A stretch of 64,000 nucleotides of DNA from Allolobophora icterica. Taxonomy: Eukaryota > Annelida > Clitellata > Crassiclitellata > Lumbricidae. Each line of letters starts with the position of its first letter. The stretch's first letter is position 1. The translations under genes were made by a program, and so were the position numbers. Of this stretch, positions 1-15,000 are shown one piece after another. The stretch covers positions 9,346,770-9,410,769 of the forward strand of contig OY744616.1 of the NCBI GenBank assembly GCA_963556255.1, given 5' to 3'. The notes under the pieces are model-generated. The model searched no databases. It was not told the origin of the DNA and saw only the letters and a list, made by a program, of their open reading frames with translations.

Positions 1-11
1 TGCTGACACCT

Positions 12-3000
12 TTATTCGTCTGGTGACAGGTTGCAAGGTCGGGTGAATTCTTGTCCTCCAACGTGGAACCACTTGTTGCTCACTGAATGAGAAAATAGGC
101 AGAATACAACTCCGAACAATATGTCCGAGCTTTTGGAACTTTCTAAGATTTACGTGTTCATTTACGAATATACATCATACAAATCAACCGAAATTTCAGC
201 AAGCACTTTTTAAATTTACAGCCACATAAAGTACCGTCAGGGCTAGATAGCCTACACTACGGAAAAATGTTACATTTCTTTTGCTACATTTAACTACTCT
301 TACTCTTAGAGTTATTATTTCAAAACGACGAGTAGGCGGCCTAAACTTAGCCAGTTGACCAAGTAAGAGGTGAGAAATAGCGTTGAGGTAAAACTAAATC
401 CTTTCATGCTGTCTGTTAAGAAGCTTGCGTGCATTCCTTATCGCAGAATCCGGCACTCTTTGCATTTAGAGGAAGAAGAGCAGGCCCGTAAACCACCCAG
501 AGAGGAAAGTCCTGGTGTGCTAGCGATTTCACATTCTTACCCTCAGCATACAGGTCCCAACAAGAGCATATGTATATATGTATCTAGACAAAAATAGTGT
601 GTTCTGTACGCAGTCACTAGGCTGCACCATTTCTACCATAAGCTATCTCCCTATCTCAACGGAAAGATCTTCAGGATTTCGATCCGACTACGAAGTGGCT
701 TTGGCGTGTCATCGGCAGATGCCTTGTGAACAGACATAGGCGCTGTAGAAGTCACCAATCACTAGCAATATTGTTTTCGAGCTTGTTTGAGCGGCGGTAG
801 TCTGTAACTCCAGGCATATTTTCTCTCCTCATAGGGACTTGAGCCAGCGACCCCGCGTTTGACAGTCAATTAGTGTTATCCAATGGACTAAAGCTTATTA
901 CCACAGTGGTAAGACTCACCCCATTTCTTGCCGGCAAGAACTGGACATCCTGCATGCCTGCTTCTGTAATCGGCGTCTCCATTACGATATAGGTTATACC
1001 AGATAGCACAGGAGCCCTGTATTTCAAAACAACATGGACTTAATGATATTTAGTTATGACAACTGGCATAATTGCATAGCTCTAAATGTCTAAAGCGCTA
1101 CCTTAAAGCTAAGCGCAGAACAACAGCTTATTCACAAGCGCTGCGTCATATCAGTGGGGGTTGTCCGGAGGGTTTCGTTGACGACAAGAAAGCTTCTAAG
1201 GCGGATGGTCAGATGGAATGGAAAGCCTGAGGGGTGATAAGTAGATGAACCTCAAGCAGATGACTGTGTGTTACTGGAGGAAGACGGTACAAATACCGTC
1301 GTATCCTGGCTTCTATCCACCGTAGCCCCTCTTCTATCCACCATAGGTTGTCTCGACCCCGCTGATTTTTCAATGACTTGATCGGGTGAGATCCATTGGC
1401 ACCAAGGCCGTTTGATTTGGCGCCATGCCAGTTAAGGTCCCCTTGTACGGATCATTACGAACCAGCAACTCACGAACGTACATGGAACGTACGATTTAAC
1501 CAATGTAGCTAACCGGGCCAGTGTAGCCAGCCAACCTTTATAGGCGACAACCGAACTCCCAATTTGTTGAACACAGTTGCACCGCCAGCTTCAACGTCCG
1601 TGAGCTAGAAATCACAAAATTTACCACATATCAGAGAATTTAACCAGAAATCAAAGATATTAACCAGAAATCAAAGATTTTAACCAGGAATCAAAGATTT
1701 TAACCAGGAATCAGAACGTTTAACCAGAAACAAGAGAATTTATCCAGAAATCAGAGAATTAAACCACAAATTAGGGAATTCACCCAGAAATAAGAGAATT
1801 TAACCAGAAATCAGAGAATTTGACTAGAAATCAGAAATGGGAAGTTACTTTTCAACGGTTTTCATTTTCCAGAACGTTTTTCTGCTATTTGGTTATGGAG
1901 ATTTTCGTGTCAGTTTGTTTCAATTTGTTTCTAATATGAGAGTTTGTAATCCAAAGAAGATAATTTGTGAAAAATTTAGGCGCTACTTAAATAGACATCG
2001 CAAAAGTCACTGTCGTTGGAACGTGAGCTTTTAGCAGCTACCATTAACGCTTCTGACGCTCTTTTCAAGATGGTAATTTGTTCGGAGAATGGCGAGTTCA
2101 TTGGTAGCCGTTGCTGCAGGTCTAGATTTTCGATGTACAGTGCCCAATAAGACCGCATTCGCGATATTCTTGCTAACAGATGTTGCTGGAATCTCAGTTG
2201 TCCATTTCAGAAGGCTCCCAGGCGAAGCACGTGCAAATGATCGGTCTTTCGTTTTTAGTTCGAAATCGTAATCTCCAATTTTCTAAAGCGCCACTGTAAA
2301 GCTAAAGCGCAGAGCACCAGCTTATTCACTAGCCCTACGTCATAGCAGAGGGTTTGTCCAGATCTCGATGTCCATTGGTGGTCACAGTCCGGTTGCCAAA
2401 GAGACCAGAGAGAGAGGCAGAGCAGCTGTTACGGAGAGTTTCGTTGAGAACGAGAAAGCTTGGAAGGCAGAGGATCAGATGCTTTAGGGTAGTAATTCTT
2501 GAAGAGGTTAGTTTTCAATTTGGAGTGGAAAGCCTGTGGGGTAATGAGTAAAGGACCATGAGGTAGATAACGATGAGTGAGTGTCGGTATTGGTGAAGGA
2601 ACTGAGAAAATGCGGAGTTCGAGGGAAGTAAGTCCCGGAGTTGAGGTGCAGAGTGGAATATGGATCAGTTGGAGAACTTGATGCGTGTAGTAACTTGGGG
2701 ACGGGAGAGCGTGAGATACGAGGATGAACGCGTAGACCGGGAAGTCTGGATAGTGAAGAGTTCGCGAAAATACTTTGGCTGGTAGTATTGTAGTGTGTTG
2801 TAGGTTAGCGACACGACTTTGAAGTGTTACTTTGAAGTTGTTACCAACCACGTCGCGGCTGCCATGCAGTGATCATTGTAGATGTCATTAAAATCATCCA
2901 AAACGAGATAATTCCACGCGGTTGACTTGACAAGCATTACAGGAGCGAAAGCAAACGGCATAAAATCCAATAAAACTACACATTCTTTCAGAACGGAGAT

Positions 3001-6000
3001 TGGCGACGATCGGATGTCCCGCTATTTCGTAATAGTTGCCTGAACGTTCTGAACTGTTCGCAAAAGTTCTAGCACTCCAAAGAAGTGGCCATTTTGTGTC
3101 TTGGTTGCACTACTTAGGCGGCTGCCAAATTATTTATCGCAATTAAAGTTTTAATTAATATTTGTTTCTCGCAGAATTCACGTTTAATATTTTTTTTTTG
3201 GCTCAAGGCTTTTTGACATCTGTGGGTCAATGTGCTTTAAGTGCAATTTCTTGACTAGGGCCTACTTTAACTGCTTTTCATCGCCTGATGGTTGTAAAAA
3301 AATTATGGCGCAACACAATTAAAAACAGCAATAACAATCTTAGCAATTAGTTCATTATTTAAGCAACTAGTCTATTAGCAATTATCTACAACATTATCAG
3401 CAACAATACCAACGAGAATGAAAGTAAAATAATAATCAGAAGAATAATTTGCGGACTTACGTAGAAGAGGACAGTTGCGACTCGATTGCCTTGCATTTTC
3501 TCAAAGTTTTCAATTACTGTTGCCTGTTTAAATTATGACAAAATGTAGAGGAAACTCTTATAATGCTGCATTTGGGAGCCACATCAACAACCACCATATT
3601 AACGAGACCTGTCATAATATCACGGCATTTAATACACTGGAATAATCAACGAGGACTAGCCATTTAAGAAAAATGCTACCCCTAATTTTTGATTATGTAC
3701 CTAAGATAAAGAGATCCTCAGTGCTTAAGTACTACTCAAGTTTACCACAAGTTTAATTTTATTTATGGCATCATGATGAGCAATATCGAATAGAATATTA
3801 ATTGATTTAACAAAATCGTCTTCTTTAGCTTGCTGTGTCGCTTCCCCCCTCGGTTCTTTTTTTTACAACAGTACTATGTGTCTTGCTAGTAAAGCATCTT
3901 GCTTGCGAACAATGTTTCTTTCTTCTGCAATTGGAATTCTAGCTTTAGCCCAGATTATCTCTTGAACTACCTTTTTCACTGAATATGTCTGAGAAAGTCT
4001 ATCTTCCTTGTGATGGAAAAAATAAATTCTTTAAACATCCAACCTTGTAGGCAATACTCTACCTGAAAACGTTTCCAGAGGTTCTCAAATAAGACGAATG
4101 GAAGTCTTTGACCTGCTTTCAGCCATAATATTATTTCCTTTATTTATTAAAAAAAATGCTGAAAAGTATTTCTCAAATATTTTCCAATGTTTTGTTTTTC
4201 ATAAATAATAATAACATTTTATGTTCTTTTTAGTTCTTTACTAAGAAATAAGTAAGTATTACTAATTAATTTAAAATGCTTTACAATTAGGGCCTACAAA
4301 AATTAAGTTCCGTAAAATTTATCTTTGGAAATTTTTTTTAGCTCCTTGAGGCGGTCCTAAATCTAAACCAATTTCAGCCAAATTTCAGTTTTGCTCTGTG
4401 GACTAAAATGAACTCAAAATGTAAAGAGCCTGTCTTAATTGTTTACTTTTATTTTTTGCTGCAGAACTTGAATTACCCTAATGCATATTAGACAGGAGAA
4501 ACTCACCCCGTAGAAGTCGACATGCGGCCCAAAATGTCCACCAATTCCATAGTTGAGAACCTATTAACAAAATTTATTGACATAAAGCATCAACAAGGCC
4601 GCTTTTGACTGCATTATTACTAACCTCTCCCCATTGCTCGTCGCGGGCGCCTCCCTGGAGCCGTCGGCCGATTCTTCCGTCAACTTCGCCTTGTCTCAAG
4701 TCGCTTCTACTCGACGCCGCTACGTCTGCTGTGGCCTGCATCGCGCTCTCTCGGGTAGACCACTGTAACAGTCTCCTGGCGGGAACACCGAAGTGCCTCC
4801 TCCACGGGATGCAGTCGGTCCTGTAAGAATGTGTATAGCCTAGGCCTTAGGCTATCTACTGAGGTAAGCATTACCTATTCCTGTATTCCTGTAAGAATGT
4901 GTAAGCCTAGGCTATATTTGACTTATTCTTATCAGCTTTACCTAACACATGTACTCTACACAGTGTACACACCTAAAGCTTACCTAGACCGATTAATAGA
5001 TCCGGTCTTCAATAGCACTAATGAAGGCACAAAGAATCAGCAGAGAAAAAAAGCAGACCTAACCTGCAGTGGCTCGACCGTATCGAGAGTAAGATTGCTC
5101 ATGGCACTGGCTTTCTGGGATATCCGTGCTATTAACGGATGCTCCCAATCATACATCCATGCCCTGAATATGTAGAGATATCAAAACATGTATTTATCTT
5201 GATAAACTTAAAGAAAATGGCAAAAACATCCTAGATATTTGATGTAAACACAACAGTGGCGCTACACAAGATAATAATAATAATAATTATTATTATTATT
5301 ATATTAATAATAATAATAATTATAATTATTATTATTATTATTATTAATTATTATTATTATTATTATTAATTATTAATTAATAATAATAATAATTATTATT
5401 ATTATTATTGTAATAATTATTATTATTATTATGATGATAATAATAATAATTATTAGATTACCCATTATTGGATATTATCTGGAAAATCAGGCCTTGTCCT
5501 CTGCAACAACAGTGAATGTGCCTCGTAATGCTGGATGAAGATGAAATTATCATTATTACGAGACATTTGTGACTTATTATGACTCATTATAACTTATTTT
5601 TTACTTACAATGAAACACACCTTTCTTAACCTCCAGTGATGGGCACTAAACTACTTTTTAGTTAAACTAAAACTATTTTCCAACTAAAAAATATAGTTTA
5701 ACTAAGGTTGGCAACCAATTTTGGAAAGCAGTTAACTAAACTAAAAAAAGTAGTTACACTTTTCCAACTTTTTTCCAACTTTTTACGACAAACATTTTCA
5801 CAATATAACAGAGGTTAAGTGAACTGTAAAAATGCAGAGCGTCAATGACAATTTCACCTTCAAACTATGCAATAATGTACTCTTCTATCATACAGTTACA
5901 GGCATACTGTAAGTAGTGTATGAATTTCAAAACACAGGCTGTTAATGCTAAAACCATGCAGTGTTAATCAATAAGTTTCGCATTGAGTTGTTGACAGTGT

Positions 6001-9000
6001 TCAATGTTCAATGCCGAAAATAGTTGCGTATTGCTGATTTTTTTAGTTAAACTTTTTAGTTAGCAACTAAAATTTTTTAGTTAAACTATTGTTCTAACTA
6101 AACTATTTTTTAAAGTTAAACTTCATCCTAACTAAATTTTTTTAGTTAAACTAAAAGTTTGCAACTTTTTAGTTAATTATTGCCCATCACTGTTAACCTC
6201 TGTGGAAGATCACGCTGAACAGCCATTGGTTCTCAAGCAGAATATCTACGCATAAAGATACAGTGACCAGTGGTTTATGTCCATGAAATCTTTCTGAGAA
6301 CCCAAAGAGATATGCAATACGGCCATCAATAGAGGTACAAACAGGTGCGTCTCAACATAAGATGAAAATGTCTCTTTAGCAGCAATCGATGTGTCAACGT
6401 AATCGCCATCATTAGACCTAGGCTATATGCATCTGAATCGATAGCCCAGGTAGCATAAATAAGTAAGTAGGTAAGTAATAATATATCCAAATAAATCGAG
6501 CGGTCTTACGTTTTACTGATTCTAGTGTCTCGATATGGATTGTCATTTTCTGCCAGTATGGCCACACCGGATCTGTTCAACTGCAAACGACAACACCTCA
6601 AAATAACGTTACATCATCACAGCCTTCCGCAGGTTTCGAAAGGCGCCATATAAATGGTCTGACACATTACTCAGACAAGCTTATCTCGTACTGCGCATGG
6701 TGTTATGTAACGTAAAGCAGCGCAATCCATCGAAATGTAATGTCATCTGGTGTAGTGAGCACAGTGCAGTGAACAGTGTTTTAAAGTAGTGCGCAGTTGT
6801 GCAGTGTAATGTAGTGTAGGGTAGGGCCTAATGTAGAACAGTGCTGTGTAGAGGTGTAGTGTGGCAAAGTGTTCTACAGCGTTATGTATCATAGTGTAGT
6901 TCAATGCAACGTTGTGTAGTGTATGGTATTGTAATGCAGTGTAGCGTGATGTATTCTGCGTAGTGTTCCATACCGTAGTAGATCGTAGTGTAGTTAATTG
7001 TAGTGCAATGCAGTGTTATGTAATGTAGTGTATGGTAGTGTACTGCAATGTAGCGTAGCGTAGTGAGGTGTAGCACAGTGCTTCATAGTTTAGTATAGTT
7101 TAGTATAGTTTATTATTGTAGTATGGTCTAGAGTACAATAATAATAAAAGTGTAAATGCGCATTGAAGCAGTGCAACCATTAAAAGCCACAGATAGACGA
7201 AAGAGGTAAGTTTTCAGTTTAAAGCGAAAGACAGACTGATCAGGAGAGCAAGGAACACGAGGATGTAAAGTGTTCCAGATGGAGAGACCAGACCAGCAAC
7301 GCCAGCCAAAGACAAGACGTGTACATGGGACAACATAATTTCAAGCAGAGGCTGATCGAATGAGAGGAGAGGCCTTTGACAGACTTGCAGGGTGTGACCA
7401 TGGCAGATAAATACGATGGCAGATGATCCGCACGTGCTCTGTACATAAGGACTGCAAGTTTGATGCGGATACGCTCACAGACAGTAAGCCAGTATAGCGA
7501 ACGAAAACCGGCTTCAAGTACTTGTCGAAGTTGCAAGAGAGTTACGCTGAAGTTATCCCGATAATTGGTCTACCTTGGGAGTGGCAAGTTCCTTGACGAC
7601 TGTAATCTCAGCATCCGTGATGATGTTGTGATAGATGACGATGCGGGGATCCAGATGAACGACTTCCTCCCGTAGGGGATTTATGTAGAACATCGGTTTG
7701 TGGCGACGATATTGACAGGTTAACAGATGCTCGTCTTTTATCACCTTAGCATAAATCACATTGGAGTTATTTAAACAACAACTGCGCAAATTCTTGAATA
7801 GTGACAAACGACTATAATTTGTAGGCTTATTTAGTCCTTTTCGTGCAGGTCTGTACATCGGGCATCGCATCTCCTCCACTCGTCTGTGTCCATCGCCAGC
7901 TCCCCTCTCTCGCACTGCAAGACATGTCCAGGCATATCAAGTCATCTGTGATAGTTTCCGACCAGTTGTTTCGTGGTATTTTTAGGCTACCTTGCTGTAT
8001 AATTTAGCTAAGTTTGGCTTTTTGTTTAGTATGTCGTGTATGTGATACGTCGTGTATATGGACCAATTATTTTCACAGTTTAGATTTTGAATTAGCCATC
8101 GGTATTGCTTGTAAATCAACGGCCCTATTTAAGCGGGAATCTAGTCCCTTTTGCTTCAACCGTTTTCGCTCCACAATGATCTGCTAATATTTAGTGTCAA
8201 ACTTTAGTTTGTTTTCTCCAAATTTTCGGGGATCAGTGAACGTAAAACGATGAAGTAATGTATGAACGAATACTCATTCTTTCACACACTCATCTTGGTT
8301 CATTGATCTAAAACAGCTATATGTATTCGTACAACAAATATGGTTGTACGGATACATAAATATCTTAGCCTTGACATTTACCCTTAGCGGGCAAGACTAT
8401 GTAAACCCCTAAAGCCCTACGTGTGTCTTCTCTCCTCGGCAGAGTCTTTCGTAGTCTTGATACTCGATCGACGACGTGCGATTGTCTAGGATTCGAATGT
8501 TCTTAACATCCATTGTCTTCGGCTGCCTTTCTTTCGAGATCGCGTCGCTGTAGAACTTCAGTGTGTTCTCGGCTAGTGCATCGCCCGGCTCTACAACAAC
8601 GCGTAGCGAATGTGACATTGTAATGCATCCAATTAACGGTGTCTGTAACGCCTTAAGATTTTGCCTGCAACTAAACAAGACTTTGGACTAGTTTGTATTC
8701 TTGCAAATTAAGCGTCATTGCATCTAAAATATTCTTGAATACATAGTTCATTTTCAAAGCCCACATCATCTTAAATTTATGTATCCAACAAGTACAAGTT
8801 GTGCGGTTTAATGTGAAATATCGTTAAAAGGACCGGTTCCCTTGTTCAAAATTATATAATTTTGAAATGCATTCATATATTGTACAACTAGGGCCTAAAT
8901 ATACAATTTTTGTCAGAAATGAATGCTGAGTCAATTGCTATATTACATGATATAATATTTGAAACCAAACACGAAATCCGGGGGTGGTAACCACCCTCCC

Positions 9001-12000
9001 CTTGGTAGCCGATGTCGGAAAAAACCTTGGTAGCCTGAGGGTTAGCTTATGAGTTATATCCAAACTCTTCACTTATATTAATTTTGTAGGCTATGTAACT
9101 CCTTAGCCTATAGGTTTTATATGTAACGTATCATAATTATCTACTTACCGAGGATCACCCATTCCAAAGCCAGATCGTAGGCGTGGAAGATGTTGCCTTG
9201 CTGCAACAGAAACAAAACATTAACTAATTCATTATTTCCGGCGTATGTAACTAAATCACCAACTTTCAATCCGGTGGTGCCACTCCCAAGCTTGGATAAA
9301 AGGAGGGCGTCACGCTTATCTCTTCGATAAGACACAGCATCGTTAAAAAGCAACTATAAATAATACGTCCCATGAGTATGAGGATGCCGGTTCTCACACC
9401 AATCGTAACTTATTTGTCTAGATTTACACTTCCTCTTTCGGTTCTCTACCTCCTTAGGCAGGGTCGTAGTCCAACGTCGTCATTCGTCGCGTTGTCTATA
9501 GCCCTCTCCTTCAGTTCGCTTTAACCGTCCTTCACCATCTAATTAAATAGCATCACTCGAGGTCTTCCTCTCTTTCTTTCCTCCTCCATTTTTCCTTCTA
9601 TCATTGTTCTTGAAGAGGTGTTGCAAAGAGTAGAAGAAAAAAGATCACTGATGACAACATTAAGAGACAGACAAAAGAACTGGATTGGACACATATTAAG
9701 AGGAGACTCCCTCTTGAGAGAAATCATAGAGGGGAGATTGGAGGGAAGGAGAAGGAGAGGAAGACAGCGACAGATGATGCTGGGATGGATGATGACCGAA
9801 GGATACAGCGGACTGAAGAGAAGAGCACAGCGAAGAGATGAATAGCGTCATTGGAAGTGGAAACCTGCCGAATAGCAGAGAACTTAAAGAAAGAGAGAAT
9901 CTCGCCTCATTATGTAGCCAAACCATTTTTCTACCGACATCTGATTGTCTCTATCACGGATCTTCTTTCGTCCACCATTTGTGATATCTCTTCATTTGTC
10001 CTACGTTCCATCCAGTTGACTCTCTTCAATCTTCGCCATATCCAAATCTCGAAGAAAGCCTCCGGTCTTCTTATGTCCTCCTTTCTAACTGCCCATGTTC
10101 CGATCCGTATAGTACTACATTCCATATAAATATGTTACAATTCCTTTCCTCAAGTTCCTGTTTAATTTTACTCTAACAATTCCTTTCTCTCATAGATTGC
10201 ATCTTTTCCCATATCTGTTCTTCAGTTTATCTACACATGGCACTGGGCATCATTTGTGGTCATGTCTCACAAGTAGCAGAATTTTTCGACTTCCTCTATT
10301 TCGCTTCCATCTATGCTTATGTTAACTACATGTTGTTTCTCCTTCTTTGCTTATCCTCATAACCGCTGTGTGCTTGATGCTTTCTTCCATTCCCGACTCC
10401 GTCGAGATCTTGCTTAATTGGTCCCTCATTTTCTGTAATTCCTCTTGGATACTTGCCACCAATGCTTGACCATTTGCAAATTTTAGTACCTTCAGTAATC
10501 TTCCTCCCACCTTTATTCCTTCCGTCACCCCTTTTATCACCTCTTTTGTGATCCATGGCTTGCATCCAACTGGTTCCTTCTGCTATCCTATCGTTCCCGC
10601 CGCCCCTGTAATCACAATCTTCTTTAGCCTTTCCCACCTATCTCTTGTCATCTCACTTCTTTTGTCCAAGTGTTCCTCTATCCTATCTAATAGATCTTTG
10701 CCCTTCTTTTTCAGTTTTCTCTAGCGAGACTCATCTACGCTGTCTAATTCCTCCTAATGAATTTTAGTTTGAGATGCACTGTCATTGCAACCAGGGTATG
10801 GTGTGTACCTGAATCCGTTCCCAGCAGTACTCTGGAGTTCTTTACGCAATTTCTATATCTTTGCCTAACCTTGATACAATCCAGTTGGTATCTTTCACTA
10901 TCTCCATATAGCGTCTCCTTTTTCTTGTTTTAACCAGGTGTTCTTCATCACCAGTTCTTGTTTTTTTTAAATTCTAGCACCTTTTTACTTCTTTCATTTC
11001 TCTTCCCTAGTTCATATTATCCGATATATTTTTCTTGGCTTCCAGGTCCCCATAACAATTACGTAGTCCTTCCCTTCGATGTTTTCAAGTTTGTCCTCTA
11101 AGATCTCATAGATGCCATCCACCTTCTCCTCCTCATGTGCCGATGTGGGCATATAGAGTTGTACGATCTGATTGTTTACTGGGTGGGCTCTTATGTCACC
11201 CTAATCAGTCGATCCCTTGTGTCTCCACTTCTTCCACACATTTGCGACCTATTCAAGCAATAGGATACGCTCCCACATTTTGGCTTTCCTCTCCTCATGT
11301 GCAAATCATCCTACCCTCACAAAATTTACCGCCTCTTTCCATCTAACCTCTGATAATCCAAAATGCAGAGTGGGAATTTGTCGGGTAGTTGGGTGGGGGG
11401 GCGTTCAACCCCCTAGTCTTTCTTAGGACCCTCACAGTTATGTCTTCATTGCACACCCCAGGGGGTCGTTTCCAACCCCCTCAGTTGTGCTAGTGTGATT
11501 TAGCATTTTTTGGCTCTGAGTCTCCGACAAAGAGAAAAAATTTCCATAGTGCATAATGTATGCATTTTTGAATTTTCTCAAGAAAGGAATTGATTTTGAT
11601 TCGAGTCTGACTTGCAATTTTGTAACTCCTAGCATTGAATTCAGCCGCTTTTAAATTTCGTTGACATTAGTTTGTGAAAAACGGATGAAATGTTTAACCC
11701 CCACCCCATGTTTTTTTCTACAATTCCCACACTGCAAAACTGTCCACTCTCGCCCTTCTCATCTCTGCAATCACGTTACTCAATTGTCCGCTCAACTCAT
11801 CCTTCTCACATTTCCATGTTCATATCCTTATCCCTTCTTTAAAATTGTTTTCATATGTTTCAAATGTTTCATTTAATAAGATATGCGTTTCATATGTTTC
11901 ATTTGACAAGTTACGTATAGGTTTTATTTCATATGCACACAAATTATAGATTTACAAGCTTTCAGGTGACTGTTGAAATTTACCTGGTACATGGCTTGGG

Positions 12001-15000
12001 CCAGGTATTCCAAGATCTTCCTTCTGTCAGCAGTTTTAACCGTTTCATTTCCATCCGCCTCGAGGGCCTGGCTTAACCACATCAGTGCATGGTAGAAGTC
12101 CTGTCTGTTGGATGCGATGACACCCAACAGGAAGCAGTCGTCGGCTGACAACGGAAAAGCAGCTGGTAAATGCATATGTGTTGGCACAACATACAAAATT
12201 AACACATGAAATCCACGCATGACTTGCGAAATGACATCCATGAAACAGATAACTTGTGAAATGAAACATATGAAACGCAGAACATTTGAATTGCAAATTA
12301 TGTAACGCATAACATATGAAATGCAACGCACGACATATGATATCAAACACATGAAACGCATAACTTATGAAATGAAAAATATGAAAGTATGAAATGATGA
12401 CGTAAATAGTGACGTAAATTAGCTGAATCCTTGAAAGTACGGAGACAGCGTAAGGGACATCAGACCTGAACTTTGGTAGTCGTGCCTTCTCAGTCTCAAG
12501 ACCCATAGAATGGAATAGTCTTCCAACTTCAGTTCGCAAATGTACATCTGTTGTTCAATTAAATCAAAATTAAAAAGCCATCTATCCACATTGGAATGCA
12601 GCGCAACGCACTCTCGTGCAAGCCTTGTCTTGTTAAAGCGCGCTATAAATCTTTAGTTGTATAATTGTGTTGTGTTGTAAGAAATTATTTTACTGGTCAT
12701 GTGTTGCATGTCATTTACTATGCGTTTCATGTGTTGCATTTCATATGCAATGTTGGTAGCCCTTCGTTGGCCTTACCCGTCATGTCGGGAGATTTGGTAA
12801 CCCCCTGAATGTTACCCTTGGCCAGCTGATGAGTGGGCAAGGCGTAGACATCTTGTAGTCGAAACAGGGCAAGAGCGGAGCCCATCAGGTCATCGCGATC
12901 GGGTAAGTCCAATGGCTTCGAAGGGTATTTCTGATAAAAATCTGACAAAAATACTAAATGAAGCGTAATTTCCCGTATTTTATATTTTCATATTTAAAAA
13001 GCAGTTTAAATCTTAATAACTATGTAACTCTTGAGAATTTACACTGAAAGTTGACATCATAAAACACCTTATAGAAGCAGCAAATGGCTGATCATGCTAT
13101 ACAAACTGATGTAATTACAATTACAGTTACAGTTACAATTTATACGCCTATCTGTGGCTTCTGTCACCATGTTTCCTGTTACCTGACTTCAAAGTGCGTT
13201 TTTGAAATTACTAAGCGGTGGAAGGCGTGATCAAATTTCATTGTAGTGTTGCGTATCGTATTGCATGCATAGACAGGTTTAAAATATTATTCCGCTAAGT
13301 CTACGTATGGCTTTGAATTGCCACAACCCAGTTCAATTGCACTGACATAATTAAATGTCACTGACCTAACCGAGATGCAATGACGTAATTAACTTACATA
13401 ATAACCGTTGTACGTCTGTCTGTCTGTCCCGTAACAAACACTATTGTGACGTCACTATACTGTCGCCTTGGCGACGGTTGTCTTTACGACGGCTATAGGC
13501 CTATAATATGACGTTATTGTTATCACTGCAATAATAATTGTTTTTTATATACCGTGATTTTTCACGGGTTACAGCTGTCCCGTAAAAAACACTATTGTGA
13601 CGTCACTATACTGCCGCCTTGGCGACGGCTATTATAGGCCAGCAGACTAGCTGTCTAGCTGTGTTACGCTGTCTTGACGACGGCTATAGGCCTATAATAT
13701 GACGTCATAATATAACGGGGAAGTAAGCATAATTGTTATCACTGCAATAATAATTGTTTACATACCGTGATTTTTCACGGGTTACAGCTAGTGTTAATCA
13801 TAAACTCAATATACTAAAGCGCTACTCTAAAGCTAAGCGCTGGGCATCAGCTTATTCACGAACGCAGCGTCGTAGCAGAAGTATTGTCCAGAGATGGTCA
13901 AGTTAGCAGAGAGACCAAGGTGGCAGAGCGGCTGCTGACCATAGTCGTGTAGGTCTATTGACCCTATATAAATGTAGTGATCTACAACAATTTCAGCATG
14001 AAATTATGCATACAATAACAGTAATGCTTCTTGTCCTTTCTCCACTTCAGTGCCGTAGACGCTTGAAAACTTTTCTTTTTGCCGGTTTTGGCAGTGATGC
14101 GGGTCGAGAGCGCCGCTGATTTGAGTGGCGCTATATAAATGTTCAATTACAATTACAAATGCAGGACATGCTTAATGCTTATGAGCAAATAAGTCTGCGT
14201 GGATCTGTTACGCACCCGTTCTTGTTGACTATTTGATGATTCGAGTGTACTTTGTTAATGCTTGATGTTTCGCTTTCGTTAACTACATTTTAGGTAACAA
14301 TCTCATCAGTACCTGCATTGTATTGTTGATCAGAATTCGCTGAATATTTCGCAGATATTGTTCTTACCGAAAGTTGCGAGGATGTTCATGTACTTGTTAA
14401 CGTTCTCCCACCCGATCGTCAATCGCTTGATGAGCAGGTAAGCGTTGATTGGATTGGCCAGGTGTTTCATTGGGTCCTCCAGCGCCTCCTTCCCATGCTG
14501 TTCGAAATCATCGGCAATACTGCAAAAGAAAACCACCAGATGGCGTTCAAAATGGCCGACAGGTATCAGTTGAGGAACCAGTTTGAACGAACACAATGAC
14601 GTGAGAGGTCTTGGAATCAACTGATCAGAGATTGCCTAAGAATATCGAATGTATTGTAATTGTTATTGTGCGTTTCTATAGCACCGCTCAAAGACCAAAA
14701 TATATCACAGGTGCTCTCTGCCTAGCATGATGTCAAATGTCATTACGAACGACATTATTATACCAGTTAGTAAACTAGAAGAGTCACCAGTGGTTGGCCC
14801 ACGCACACACGTCGAGCCAGCCAACGGATTCCCGTCGACAGATGGCAACAATGTTCAGAGTCTCTGGATCAAGTTCCATCGCAAGTCATATTATTCATGA
14901 TTTTCTATGAATATTCATAGTTATGTTATTAATATTATTCCTGACTTTTCATAAGTATTCATACAGTGATGTTATAATTATTATTCCTGGTTGTCCATGA

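Noticed and set aside
700..910. Functional tRNA gene on the minus strand
   Set aside because: A- and B-box-like motifs are present, but the acceptor and anticodon stems do not pair, and the block recurs in decayed form in three paralogous introns.
2429..2851. A 140-residue host protein on the minus strand
   Set aside because: Its C-terminal half matches the LINE ORF2 end, and it lies within intron 11 of copy A.
6735..7130. Histidine/threonine/tyrosine-rich frames (TLHYITLHC)
   Set aside because: Products of GTAGT-periodic low complexity, present as non-conserved frames in the paralogous introns.
7553..7915. Upstream extension of exon 7 in copy A (frame open for 120 codons)
   Set aside because: The corresponding frame in copy B contains a stop before TTGATAGAAG, and copy D has a clear acceptor giving 171 nt, so the extension is intronic.
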